NCBI RefSeq assembly: GCF_037577855.1
Contig: NZ_JBAKFX010000033.1
Coordinates: 1 to 46,224, forward strand
Reading direction: 5' to 3'
Length of the DNA stretch: 46,224 nt
DNA from: Dethiothermospora halolimnae
Lineage (GTDB): Bacteria > Bacillota > Clostridia > Tissierellales > VENL01
Both the position numbers and the translations under genes were made by a program. Shown piece after piece: positions 9,034 to 17,395 of the stretch. The notes beneath the pieces were generated by a model. That model was not told the origin of the DNA and ran no database searches. It worked only from the letters and a program-made list of their open reading frames with translations. Each line of letters opens with the position of its first letter. The first letter of the stretch is position 1.

Positions 9034-9435
9034 ATGGGTATGCTATTTAAACTAGGTTTACTTTTTACTGTAACACCTATAGTGGAACTATTTATCTTAT
9101 TTCAACTTGCTAAAATAACAAGCTTTTGGCAAACTATAGCCATAGTTATTTTCACAGGAATAGCAGGGGCATATTTAGCTAAAAGTGAAGGAAAGATAAT
9201 CATAACAAGAATAAAGGAAGAACTAAATCAAGGGAGACTTCCAGGTAATCAATTACTAAATGGCCTTTGTGTCTTAATAGGAGGAGCTTTATTATTAACA
9301 CCGGGAATAATAACAGATATTTTAGGATTCACTTTAGTAATCCCAGGGGTTAGGGAATTTTACAAAAGTATTATCAAAAGAAAGTTTAAAAAGGTAATAG
9401 ATAGAGGTGACTTTGATATTCGCTTTTTTAGATAA
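9034..9435 (+). CDS. fxsA: FxsA family membrane protein
   Basis: A 133-residue protein with four hydrophobic stretches: about 5-24, 28-47, 74-95 and 96-105. The FxsA hallmarks PIVELFILFQLA, TGIAGAYLAKSEG and GGALLLTPGIITDILGF are visible, and the tail is basic. FxsA was first described as a suppressor of F-plasmid exclusion of phage T7. Its normal role is unknown. A second ATG at 9040 is an equally possible start, because the ribosome site (GGGGGATGGG) is diffuse. It lies between the thioesterase and aldo/keto reductase genes in one apparent operon. Confidence 0.85.
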   Translation: MGMLFKLGLLFTVTPIVELFILFQLAKITSFWQTIAIVIFTGIAGAYLAKSEGKIIITRIKEELNQGRLPGNQLLNGLCVLIGGALLLTPGIITDILGFTLVIPGVREFYKSIIKRKFKKVIDRGDFDIRFFR

Positions 9436-9448
9436 GGGGGGAAATATA

Positions 9449-10459
9449 ATGGAGAAAAGAAAACTTGGAAAAACAGGATTTGAAGTGACATTAATAGGAT
9501 TTGGGGGTATTCCAATACAAAGGCTCAAAGATGATGAAGCTTTAAGAATAATAGGTGAAGCTGTTAATCAAGGTATTAATTTTATAGATACTGCCACAGG
9601 TTATGGTAGAAGCGAAGAATTAATAGGATATGGTATAGAAAAGTATGGAAGAGATAAATTTTATATAGCCACTAAATCTCCAGTAAGAGATTATGATGGC
9701 ATGAAAAAAGAAATAAATAAAAGTTTAAAAAGGTTAAAAACTGATGTTATAGACTTATATCAACTGCATAATGTTAGGACTGAGGAGCAATATAATAAAG
9801 TTATGGGAAAGGATGGAGCCTTAAAAGCCCTTAAAGAGGCTAAAGAAGAAGGCAAGATAAAAGAAATAGGTATCACCAGTCATGACCTACATATATTAGA
9901 GAAGACAGTTGATACAGAAGAATTTTCCACTATTCAGTTCCCATATAATCCCGTTGAGAGACGAGGAGAGGACTTATTTAAAAAGGCGAAGGACTTAGAT
10001 ATAGGAGTAATAGTAATGAAGCCTGTTGCCGGTGGAGCAATTAAGAATGTAAATCTCTCTTTAAAATTTATATCTGAAAATGAAAATGTATCGGTAATAA
10101 TTCCGGGAATGGATAAGGTGGATCAGGTAATAGAAAATAGCAAAGTAGCTAAAGAATTCACTCAGTTGACTGAAGAAGAAAAGAGAATAATAGATAAAGA
10201 GGCCAAGGAATTGGGTTCGGAGTTTTGTAGAAGGTGCGGATACTGCGGACCATGTCCCCAGGGAATAGATATTCCCACTCAATTTATATTAGAAGGATAC
10301 TATTTAAGGTATGATCTAGAGGATTGGGCAAAGGAAAGATATTTAGGCATTGATAAAAAAGCAAGTGACTGTATAGAGTGTGGTAAGTGTGAACCTAAGT
10401 GTCCATATGACCTTCCCATTAGGGATATGTTAAAAAGAGTATCTGAAAATTTAGGATAA
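9449..10459 (+). CDS. Aldo/keto reductase with C-terminal 4Fe-4S cluster domain
   Basis: A 336-residue protein. Residues 1 to about 260 form an aldo/keto reductase barrel: KLGKTGFEVTLIGFGG, FIDTATGYGRSEELIG (catalytic Asp and Tyr), LYQLHNV, KEIGITSHD and VIMKPVAGG. The C-terminus adds cysteine clusters CRRCGYCGPCPQG and CIECGKCEPKCPYDLPIRDML, a pattern known from a clostridial and archaeal subfamily of putative oxidoreductases. NAD(P)H-linked carbonyl chemistry coupled to an Fe-S centre is inferred. The substrate is unknown. The chosen ATG follows AAGGGGGGAAATATA. An earlier in-frame start at 9407 would overlap the previous gene without a ribosome site. Confidence 0.9.
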   Translation: MEKRKLGKTGFEVTLIGFGGIPIQRLKDDEALRIIGEAVNQGINFIDTATGYGRSEELIGYGIEKYGRDKFYIATKSPVRDYDGMKKEINKSLKRLKTDVIDLYQLHNVRTEEQYNKVMGKDGALKALKEAKEEGKIKEIGITSHDLHILEKTVDTEEFSTIQFPYNPVERRGEDLFKKAKDLDIGVIVMKPVAGGAIKNVNLSLKFISENENVSVIIPGMDKVDQVIENSKVAKEFTQLTEEEKRIIDKEAKELGSEFCRRCGYCGPCPQGIDIPTQFILEGYYLRYDLEDWAKERYLGIDKKASDCIECGKCEPKCPYDLPIRDMLKRVSENLG

Positions 10460-10541
10460 TATGCATAAATGAAGTAATTTTTGTGTATAATATATAATAT
10501 ATATTTGAATACCATTGGGTTTTCTGATTCTAATCTAACTT

Positions 10542-10569
10542 GCGCACATTTTATGTGCGCCATTTTTTT
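10542..10569 (+). terminator. Rho-independent terminator after the aldo/keto reductase gene
   Basis: Stem GCGCACAT, loop TTT, stem ATGTGCGC, then CATTTTTTTA. A strong G+C-rich stem and a T-run, ending the thioesterase-fxsA-reductase operon. Confidence 0.9.
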
Positions 10570-10570
10570 A

Positions 10571-10680
10571 CCCGTTATTGGAGGATTTCATTTCCCATTC
10601 ATTGTTAGGGAATTCATTTCTCATTCGTTGTTAGAGGATTCCTTTGTCACTGGTTGTTGGGGAATTCGTAATCCCCCAAC
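10571..10680. repeat. 26-27-bp tandem array (about 4 units) ending in a near-perfect hairpin
   Basis: Units at 10583-10609 (27), 10610-10635 (26), 10636-10661 (26) and a 19-base terminal part share GGATTC-T...GTTGTTGGG. The end is a hairpin at 10656-10680: stem GTTGGGGAATT, loop CGT, stem AATCCCCCAAC, with one mismatch. The same terminal unit closes the array in front of dnaE. The array lies between the terminator and the stop codon of the minus-strand GerMN gene, so it is the shared 3' spacer of two convergent genes. Confidence 0.85.
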
Positions 10681-10684
10681 CTAG

Positions 10685-12007
10685 TTAAACCTCCGGATTT
10701 ATAAACTTAGGTCTCTCTAAAGGCTTAGAAATATCCAATCCAGCAAACTCACTCACAATATCATTATCCACCAATATATGAACCCTATTTACTCCTTCTA
10801 TACTGGTAAATGAGAATAATATTGAATCTACCATCATTCGTTGTAAATTTTTATTACCATCATAACTATTTACCAAATTTTTATTAAAATTAAGCTTTAA
10901 TATTCCATCACTAACAGAAAAATTCTTAATTTCCACATTATTAGGAATTGTATTAGAGAGATTGTCTGTAGATTTTTTTAACTTATCTATCATTTTATCT
11001 ACTTTTTCTGTTATACTAAAATTATTATTTATTTCATATACGTTGTAACCTACAAGAAAGTATCTTTTGTAGTTATTGAAAGAGAGGTAGACTTTATTGT
11101 TTTTATTTAGTTTTATATTACTACTGATATCGTTGCCATTAAAAAATAATTTTTTTCTTTGGTTATCCACTAAAAATTTAATATGATCTATTCCAGAAAT
11201 ACTTGATAAAGATTTTAAAAAAGATTCCATGGCTATATTACTCCTAGTACTGGATTCTGTATATATCTTTTCATCAGAGGGTAAGTTTACATATGTGATA
11301 CCTTTTTTGATTGTAATATAATTCACATTTCCAATAGGTGATGATGAATTTAAACCGGTACTATTGTCAGGCCCTTTTTGTAATTCCTTTATTGTAGTAT
11401 TTAATGGTTTATTACTATACTTTACAAACCTAGTTACTCCAATAAGTTCATCGATTTTATTATCTTTGTCTGGGAAATAAAGGGTTAAAGGCATTTTTCC
11501 ATCGGGAATTTTATTTGATGCAGGTATATATTTTTGATTTCCCATATATTTTAAGGTTAAAGTTAGAGGAGCTAGATGTTTCTCCTTTACATTGGCATCA
11601 ATTATTATTTTATATTCACCGTTTGGAATGTTAAGATTTTCTTGAGATAAATCTAAGTTCATTATATAGGGTACATTTTTGGTAATGGATATTGAAGACT
11701 GATTATTAGCTCTATTAAAATTTTTAGTTTTAAATAGATTATTATTTTTATATATATTGGCTTTTATAATATGATCACTTGTAAGACTTAATTTAGTATT
11801 TTTATTAGAAGTAAATTTTAATGATATATTTTTAGGGTTATATAATGAATTACTATCTAGATCAGTTAATATGGAAATTTGGGATAAAGAAGATTCAGCT
11901 GTTTCAGAAGGAACACTATCAACAGTCGGACATAATGTTACGGAAATACCGCTTGCTATAAAAGCTATAATAAGAACAATTATTAAATTAGTTAAACCTT
12001 TAAACAA
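10685..12007 (-). CDS. GerMN-domain protein, sporulation/germination related
   Basis: A 440-residue protein with an N-terminal hydrophobic segment (about 5-25, LTNLIIVLIIAFIASGISV) giving a membrane anchor or signal peptide. Then comes a beta-rich region (about 45-165). Two GerMN-like modules follow: about 175-300 (MPLTLYFPD, TTIKELQKGP, INVDYVTIKKGITYVNLP-like core, FLKSLSSISGIDHIKFLVDN) and about 320-440 (LKLNFNKNLV, ILFSFTSIEGVNRVHILVDN). GerM of Bacillus is a spore-associated lipoprotein required for SpoIIIA assembly and germination. The exact role here is inferred. The start is TTG behind GGGGGGATTGTA. It is convergent with the upstream operon and divergent from rlmD. Confidence 0.82.
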   Translation of the reverse strand: MFKGLTNLIIVLIIAFIASGISVTLCPTVDSVPSETAESSLSQISILTDLDSNSLYNPKNISLKFTSNKNTKLSLTSDHIIKANIYKNNNLFKTKNFNRANNQSSISITKNVPYIMNLDLSQENLNIPNGEYKIIIDANVKEKHLAPLTLTLKYMGNQKYIPASNKIPDGKMPLTLYFPDKDNKIDELIGVTRFVKYSNKPLNTTIKELQKGPDNSTGLNSSSPIGNVNYITIKKGITYVNLPSDEKIYTESSTRSNIAMESFLKSLSSISGIDHIKFLVDNQRKKLFFNGNDISSNIKLNKNNKVYLSFNNYKRYFLVGYNVYEINNNFSITEKVDKMIDKLKKSTDNLSNTIPNNVEIKNFSVSDGILKLNFNKNLVNSYDGNKNLQRMMVDSILFSFTSIEGVNRVHILVDNDIVSEFAGLDISKPLERPKFINPEV

Positions 12008-12149
12008 TACAATCCCCCCAATATGCTTGTACTAAAAATACTCTTATTACTATTTTATATTAAAAAAGGGGAAAAATAAACACCTATTTCCAAATATACA
12101 TTATACTACATATTTCGATATAAAATACATGAAGAGAGGAGATATAGAT

Positions 12150-13514
12150 ATGAGGATTCCTGTTAAGAAAAATGAAATAAAAAAAATTGAAATTATTGAC
12201 TTAAATCATAGGGGGCAGGGAGTAGCTAAAATAGAAGGATTTACAATATTTATAGATGGAGGTTTACCAGGGGATAAAGGGGAAGCTAAAATAATTGATG
12301 TAAAAAAGAATTATGCCAAGGGAAAAATGATATCCATAACTGAACCATCAAAAGATAGAACTGTCCCTAAATGCCCCATATCTGGTATGTGTGGAGGTTG
12401 CCAACTACAAGGTTTAAGTTATGATGCCCAGCTAGAGCTTAAAACCAATAAAGTGAAAAATGACTTAAAAAGAATTGGTAATATTGAAGATGTAACAATA
12501 CACGACACAATAGGTATGGATGAACCCTTTAACTATAGAAATAAGGCCCAGTTTCCTGTAAGAAAGGGGAAAAAGGGTGTAAACATAGGATTTTATGAAA
12601 GGGGAAGCCATGATATAGTAGACACAAAATCATGTATAATACAACATAGTTTAAATGATAAAGTTTTAGAAATAGTAAAGGAGTATATGAACAAATATAA
12701 TATAACCTCCTATGATGAAAAATCAGGGAAAGGTATAGTAAGACATGTATTAACTAAAACTTCTTTTAAAACAGAAGATATGATGATTGTTATAATAACA
12801 AAGGGAAATAAACTACCCCACAAAGAAAAGTTAATAGACTTAATAAAAGAAAGTATCCCTAATGTAAAAAGCATAATACAAAATATAAATAATAAAAAAA
12901 CCAACAGAATACTTGGTAATAAGTGGATAACCCTTTGGGGTGATGATAAGATTGTGGATTATATACAAGATTTAAAGTTCAACATATCGGCAGAATCATT
13001 TTTTCAAGTAAATCCAATACAAACTGAAGTACTATATAATAAAGCCCTTGAATATGCAGATTTAACTGGATATGAAACTGTATTTGATCTATACTGTGGA
13101 ATAGGAAGTATATCATTATTTTTAGCTAAAGAAGCTAAAAAAGTGTATGGAATAGAAGTTGTGGAAAAGGCAATACAGGATGCAAAGGAAAATGCAGAGC
13201 TAAATAATGTAGAAAATGCAGAATTTTACGCTGGCACAGCAGAGGAAGTATTCCCAAAACTATACAGCGAAGGAATAAAGGCTGATGTAGTAGTAATAGA
13301 TCCCCCTAGAAAGGGATGTGATGAGACAGTGTTAGATACTATAGTAAAGATGGCTCCTAAAAAAGTAGTATATGTATCCTGCAACCCATCTACTTTAGCA
13401 AGGGATCTTAAGTATTTAGGGGAACATGGATATGGGGTCAAAGAGGTGCAGCCAGTGGATATGTTTCCTCATACGATGCATGTTGAAGCCGTAACACTAC
13501 TTGTGAAGAAGTGA
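12150..13514 (+). CDS. rlmD: 23S rRNA (uracil-5-)-methyltransferase, RlmD/RumA family
   Basis: A 454-residue protein. The N-terminal TRAM domain (about 5-60: IIDLNHRGQGVAKIEGFTIFI) is followed by the Fe-S cysteine set CPISGMCGGCQLQGLSYDAQL, an intermediate domain and an AdoMet-dependent methyltransferase domain with VFDLYCGIGSISLFLA, IDPPRKGCD and YVSCNPSTLARDL (catalytic Cys). The family methylates C5 of uracil in rRNA or tRNA. Firmicutes often carry RlmCD-type enzymes acting on 23S U747 and U1939, so the exact target is open. The ATG at 12150 follows GAGAGGAG. An in-frame ATG at 12129 has no ribosome site. Confidence 0.93.
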   Translation: MRIPVKKNEIKKIEIIDLNHRGQGVAKIEGFTIFIDGGLPGDKGEAKIIDVKKNYAKGKMISITEPSKDRTVPKCPISGMCGGCQLQGLSYDAQLELKTNKVKNDLKRIGNIEDVTIHDTIGMDEPFNYRNKAQFPVRKGKKGVNIGFYERGSHDIVDTKSCIIQHSLNDKVLEIVKEYMNKYNITSYDEKSGKGIVRHVLTKTSFKTEDMMIVIITKGNKLPHKEKLIDLIKESIPNVKSIIQNINNKKTNRILGNKWITLWGDDKIVDYIQDLKFNISAESFFQVNPIQTEVLYNKALEYADLTGYETVFDLYCGIGSISLFLAKEAKKVYGIEVVEKAIQDAKENAELNNVENAEFYAGTAEEVFPKLYSEGIKADVVVIDPPRKGCDETVLDTIVKMAPKKVVYVSCNPSTLARDLKYLGEHGYGVKEVQPVDMFPHTMHVEAVTLLVKK

Positions 13515-13532
13515 AAGGACTGAAAAAGTAGA

Positions 13533-13559
13533 TTGGATAGGTTATACTTAATTAGACAG
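13533..13559 (+). mobile_element. IS end remnant, 27-bp, copy A
   Basis: This 27-bp stretch begins TTGGATAGGTTATAC and is the exact reverse complement of 22228-22254. Its last 15 bases in reverse (TATAACCTATCCAAA, counting one flank base) also occur at 18254-18268. At 22 kb the same end leads into the start of an IS3-type orfA, so this is a solo end of that element. It lies 18 bp after the rlmD stop and marks the left edge of the accessory region. Confidence 0.8.
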
Positions 13560-13600
13560 CAAAGGTAATTTAAAATATGATATAATTAAGTTAGAAAGAC

Positions 13601-14478
13601 GGTGATACTATTAAAGATAAAGTAAATAATGAACATGACTTAGGATATAAACATATACTTTCTAACAAGAAAAATTTCATAGATTTCCTTAAGGGATTTA
13701 TAAAAAAAGATTGGGTAAAATTAATAGAAGAAAAGGATTTAATACTAATAGATAAAGAGTTTATTTTAGAAGATTTTAAAGAAGAAGAGGCAGATATAGT
13801 ATATAGAGTAAACATAGATAGAAAGATGAACTTAATAATACAGAAGATAAAGAAAAAATGAGAAAGACCTATAGGTTACCAGCAATAGTACCGATAGTAC
13901 TATATAACGGCAGAAGTAACTGGACAGCTGCAAGAAACTTTAAAGAAATATTAAAGGGATATGAATTATTTGATGAAAATATAATAGACTTTAGATATTT
14001 ATTATTAGATGTAAATAGAATGGAAAAAGAAGAATTATTAGAAATAGCAAACATAGTAAGTTCAGTATTTTTACTAGACCAAGATATAGAAGTTAAAGAG
14101 ATAGTAAAAAGATTAAAATTAATAGGAAGATTAGTAAGAAAGGGTCCAACAAAGGAACAAAGAAAGACATTTAACAGTTGGCTTAAAAATGTATTAAAAA
14201 ATAGATTTACCAAGGAAGTAAGTGAAAATGTGTTTAAAGTACTTATTGAAACATCAGGAGAGGAGGATGATGATATGGTAAGTAATTTAGGCAGAAATAT
14301 AGAACGAGCATTAAAAGAAGAAAGACAAGATGGAATAGAAAAAGGAATGGAAAAGGGAATAGAAAAAGTCGCAGTAGAAATGATACTAGATGGAGAAAGT
14401 AATGAGAAAATAAAAAAATATACAAAATTAGATGATATACAAATTGAAAAATTAAGAAATAAAATAACAAAAAATTAA
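13601..14478 (+). pseudogene. Rpn family (PD-(D/E)XK) recombination-promoting nuclease, broken
   Basis: The first frame (13610-13859) encodes the usual Rpn start, ...NEHDLGYKHILSNKKNFIDFL, up to ADIVYRV with the first catalytic Asp, but has no standard start codon and hits a stop. The second frame (13858-14478) resumes with EKMRKTYRLPAIVPIVLYNG and runs to the typical C-terminus with EKGMEKGIEKVA repeats. Between them, about 40 residues that normally carry the E-x-Q/K active-site strand and the YMVEIWRD-type helix are missing. The deletion junction is near 13836-13842 and shifts the frame. Family members are transposase-31-like nucleases that stimulate RecA-independent recombination. This copy should be inactive. 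Confidence 0.85.
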
Positions 14479-14512
14479 AGTTAAAGAGATAGTAAAAAGA
14501 TTAAAATTAATA
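14478..14512 (+). repeat. 35-bp direct repeat of an internal rpn segment
   Basis: AAGTTAAAGAGATAGTAAAA and the following 15 bases at 14478-14512 are identical to 14090-14124 inside the rpn pseudogene. The second copy starts at the rpn stop codon. It looks like a leftover of a second rpn copy or a slippage product, and it is followed directly by a terminator. Confidence 0.85.
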
Positions 14513-14539
14513 AAAATATTAATAAAACAAGGGCTAGAG

Positions 14540-14576
14540 AAAAGACCTTATTTCATAGTAGAGATAAGGTCTTTTT
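14540..14576. terminator. Terminator downstream of the rpn pseudogene
   Basis: Stem AAAAGACCTTAT (14540-14551), 12-base loop, stem ATAAGGTCTTTT (14564-14575), then T. The A-run on the left also gives a T-run on the minus strand, so it could serve both directions. Confidence 0.8.
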
Positions 14577-14581
14577 AAATC

Positions 14582-14728
14582 TTATTTAAAGCTTCTAGGC
14601 TCATATATTTCAACTATTTCCATAGTCTTACTTGGTATGTTTTGACAGCGCAAATTCAATATGGCAGGGGGTGAACCTAGATACATTTTATTAGGGGTTG
14701 ATAGGGTTACTTTTTTTGAGGAGAACAT
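14582..14728 (-). pseudogene. Short minus-strand ORF, likely 3' relic of a gene
   Basis: An open frame of 48 codons runs from ATG at 14728 to TAA at 14582. It contains NKMYLGSPPAILNLRC and ends MEIVEIYEPRSFK. There is no ribosome site before the ATG and the frame is not open further upstream. The composition reads like the C-terminal tail of a real protein. I do not recognise the family. It shares the terminator at 14540-14576. Confidence 0.35.
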
Positions 14729-14786
14729 ACAATGACATTAGGTTGGTATCTTTCCTCAATAACGATGTAATAAATTTGGGAAAAAG

Positions 14787-15014
14787 GTGTATGGGCATAA
14801 AACGGTTAACAACAAGTTAGTAAGTAATGCAAATATCAAAATATGCGACAACTTTGTTGACAAACACAGTGTAGAAACATATGAAAAAGCAAAAGAAAAG
14901 CACCCTGAAAGATGGTCTAAAAATACTAGAAATTGGACGTTACCAGAATATGTAGCACTTAATCCTATAAAGGAAAAAGAAATTAAAGATGCTATTAATT
15001 ATCAAAAAGCTTAG
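14787..15014 (+). pseudogene. C-terminal fragment of an IS transposase
   Basis: A 75-codon frame whose last 48 residues (SVETYEKAKEKHPERWSKN, then TRNWTLPEYVALNP) look like the tail of DDE/integrase-core transposases. My assignment to an IS3-like family is tentative. The first part (KICDNFVDKH) is encoded by a 24-bp motif, TGCGACAACTTTGTTGACAA onward at 14844-14867, that recurs almost unchanged at 15195-15218 as a likely IS end. This ORF therefore seems to be a junction of an IS end with an interrupted transposase gene, not a functional protein. Confidence 0.6.
14844..14867 (+). repeat. IS-end-like 24-bp motif, copy 1
   Basis: TGCGACAACTTTGTTGACAA followed by ACAC. Copy 2 lies at 15195-15218 in the same orientation with two mismatches. 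Its complement reads GTGTTTGTCAA...GTTGTCGCA, which resembles an IS terminus with an outward -35 element. Confidence 0.6.
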
Positions 15015-15046
15015 AACCCATCTAGATAAAGATTTGGCGAAGCGAA

Positions 15047-15154
15047 CCATTGATATGGAGAGGCATACATGGTAGCCTATTAAGAAGGCTGTACCTCTAT
15101 TCACATCTGCCTACAGGTACAAAATCCATATATGTAGAGGCTCCATGTCAATGG
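15047..15154 (+). other. Possible structured RNA in the IS 3' region
   Basis: The transposase tail is followed by a region able to fold into a branched structure. The closing stem is CCATTGATATGGAG (15047-15060) with CTCCATGTCAATGG (15141-15154), 13 Watson-Crick pairs and one G-U. Inside are AGGC/GCCT (15061-15078) and TGTACCT/AGGTACA (15090-15121). No ORF covers it. It may be an IS-internal structured element. No known RNA family was recognised. Confidence 0.35.
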
Positions 15155-15194
15155 CGAATCGGGAACGAAGAAATTATACCTTTTTCAAATTAAA

Positions 15195-15218
15195 TGCGAC
15201 AACTTACTTGACAAACAC
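15195..15218 (+). mobile_element. IS end, copy 2, abutting the ankyrin gene
   Basis: TGCGACAACTTACTTGACAA then ACAC. Directly after it (from 15221) an ankyrin-repeat reading frame begins without a start codon. In that frame a TGA lies inside the motif. The mobile element therefore cut off the 5' end of the ankyrin gene. Confidence 0.6.
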
Positions 15219-15340
15219 CGGCTTTCATAATAGATCAATTTTATGACGGTAGTAAACTTACGAAGTTTCTTTTAGAAAGAGGAGTAGACATTAACGTTAC
15301 AACAGGGGCATTTAAAACTAGAATTGAACACTTCTTAACA

Positions 15341-16558
15341 ATGTGGGATTATTTTGATGATGATAGATGTATTTTATATTTTGAGTTACTACAAAAATAT
15401 AGAAATGAGGATTTGAATTTAAATGTAAAGACAAATACAGGTGCCAATACTGTTTTATCAGCAGCCCAGCATTGTAGAGCTAAATTAATTAAATGGTTAA
15501 TAGATAATGGTGCAGATCCTTTTATGATTGGAGGACATGATAATTCAAATGCAATTGATAGAGCGATTACTGTATGGCCTGATAAAGATCCACAAGCAAG
15601 AGTAGAGAATGTAAAAGTTTTATTAGAAGCTGGACTTGATATTGAAATTACGAATCCACAAAGTCAAACACCATTAATTGCAGCAGCTGAAGTAGGCGCT
15701 TTTGATGTTGTTGAATTCTTACTCAAAAAAGGGGCAGATGTGAATGCTTTAACCAATGAAGGAGAAAATGCTATTTGCTTTGCTGTAAAGGGAAATTATG
15801 ATTACCAGTTTACTAGAACATCAGAAATGAATGAACAGAATAAAGTAAGGGTTATCAATCTGCTTTGTGAATATGGTGGAAATATAGATTGTATATCTTT
15901 AGATGGATTAACACCTTTAGGATATTCTATCTGTTTCAAGTACAATCAAATATTTGAAAGGCTAATAGAATTAGGTGCGAATATAAACTTGAAAGATTCT
16001 TTTGGGCTTACACCACTTATGAGAGCATTGGCATATAACAATAGGAATGCAAAGCGAACTCTATTATCTCAAAGCAATATAGATTTAACTTTGGAAGATG
16101 AAAATGGGCAAAATATTTTATTTTACTTAGTAAGAGAAGATGATACTACTGAAAATGTTGCTAAATTTTTAAAGTTTGTTACTAATTTTAAAGTACCTTA
16201 TACCAAAAATAATTTCAATGAATATCCATTATTTTATGCAGTAGAAGGTAAGCGCCATTTTACAAAGAAAATCTTAGAAATTAATAATGATATAAACTGT
16301 GAGGATTTAAAAGGAGCTACACCATTGTTGATTGCTTGTGGTTTTTATGTAGATAATGCTGAAGATTTTAATTTTAATATCCAAAAAGAAATTATAATGA
16401 TGCTAATAGAAAAGGGAGCCGATATTAATTATAAAAACACAGACGGATTGACTGCGATGGATATAGCTGAAAGACTGAATAATTCTTCTTTAATAAACTT
16501 TTTAATATCTAAGGGGGCAAAACCTAAACGTAAAATTGGATTTCACCATAATATATAG
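15341..16558 (+). CDS. Ankyrin repeat protein, 5'-truncated
   Basis: From the first ATG at 15341 the frame gives 405 residues with about ten ankyrin repeats, such as TVLSAAQHCRAKLIKWLIDNGADP, TPLIAAAEVGAFDVVEFLLKKGADVNA (split here), TPLGYSICFKYNQIFERLIELG, TPLMRALAYNN and LTAMDIAERLN. The same frame is open upstream to about 15221 and still encodes ankyrin sequence (KLTKFLLERGVDINV), so the true N-terminus is missing and the IS end lies at the break. No ribosome site precedes the ATG at 15341. Such proteins are protein-protein interaction scaffolds. No enzymatic domain is seen. A terminator follows, so the 3' end is intact. Confidence 0.75.
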   Translation: MWDYFDDDRCILYFELLQKYRNEDLNLNVKTNTGANTVLSAAQHCRAKLIKWLIDNGADPFMIGGHDNSNAIDRAITVWPDKDPQARVENVKVLLEAGLDIEITNPQSQTPLIAAAEVGAFDVVEFLLKKGADVNALTNEGENAICFAVKGNYDYQFTRTSEMNEQNKVRVINLLCEYGGNIDCISLDGLTPLGYSICFKYNQIFERLIELGANINLKDSFGLTPLMRALAYNNRNAKRTLLSQSNIDLTLEDENGQNILFYLVREDDTTENVAKFLKFVTNFKVPYTKNNFNEYPLFYAVEGKRHFTKKILEINNDINCEDLKGATPLLIACGFYVDNAEDFNFNIQKEIIMMLIEKGADINYKNTDGLTAMDIAERLNNSSLINFLISKGAKPKRKIGFHHNI

Positions 16559-16578
16559 TGTAGCATTTAAATATAAGC

Positions 16579-16607
16579 AAGGACAAGAGGGCTGTCCACT
16601 TGTCCTT
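16579..16607 (+). terminator. Hairpin after the ankyrin gene
   Basis: AAGGACAAG, 11-base loop, CTTGTCCTT, followed by CTGTATC without a long T-run. Probably a terminator of moderate strength. Confidence 0.55.
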
Positions 16608-16688
16608 CTGTATCGCCGCAAGATCATGTTTCTTCTATTCATATTGAAGCTGGCATATTTACAATTAAAGTTACAGTATAATGATGTA

Positions 16689-17361
16689 TTAGTTTCCTAA
16701 ATATATATTTACTATATCTCTAGCATTATTTATAACGAAATTTCTAAGTAGCTCTGGTGACAAAACTTCAACAGTATTTACGTACTCAATAATTCTTTTG
16801 CATACATTATCATATGTATATAAATTTACTAGGATTATGTCTTTTTTATTAGGTTGTAACTGTTCAATAATATCCATCTTACTTAATTCTTCTTTGGTAA
16901 TAGATAATAATCTTAAAGTTACAGGATAAAAAGGAACATTAGATAATAGATCCTTAAAACTTACTATCAATTTTTTCCAAAGAGATTCTAGATTAAAATC
17001 ACTAGGAATTGAAAATGTATCCTCAAGTTTAAATGCTTCTGTTATTCTATTGCACTTAAAAACCCTCAATGCATTTTTATTCTCACAGAAAGCAACAAGG
17101 TACCACTCTGATTTTTTTAGATTGCATTAATGCCTTTCTAAGTATATCAAGGTATGGTAGGTCAATCTTATCCTCCCATCAAGAATCTGAGTCGAAGTGA
17201 AAATGTTCCTTTGCTTTTTCAATATCATCAATATATTTTTGTGGAACTGTATTTTCTAATTTTAAAATTGCATTCTTAAGATTAGTGTTTGAATTTGTAT
17301 ATTTGGTAGGATGTAAGCCCATTCCACTTAGATATAATGTTAATAATTCATCAATATTCAT
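16689..17361 (-). pseudogene. WYL-domain transcriptional regulator, degraded
   Basis: Two adjacent minus-strand frames belong to one WYL regulator. The first (17361-17179) encodes MNIDELLTLYLSGMGLHPTK to KEHFHFDSDS. It ends at an in-frame TGA and continues WEDKIDLPYLDILRKALMQS. After a frameshift near 17115 the second frame reads SEWYLVAFCENKNALRVFKC, with a literal W-Y-L motif, on to the end at 16689. The N-terminal helix-turn-helix is absent. One stop, one frameshift and one truncation make it non-functional. Intact relatives sense a ligand through WYL and control the adjacent gene. The divergent neighbour here is a flavin-reductase-like gene that is also broken. Confidence 0.82.
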
Positions 17362-17395
17362 TGTTTTAATAAATATGGATGGAGGAATTAAGGAT

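Noticed and set aside
10481..10684. Open frame of 67 codons downstream of the aldo/keto reductase gene
   Set aside because: It runs through a terminator and the 26-27-bp repeat array, so the frame is produced by the repeats. There is no ribosome site.
15341..16558. Secreted ankyrin effector
   Set aside because: No signal peptide is visible, and the true N-terminus is missing, so secretion cannot be judged.
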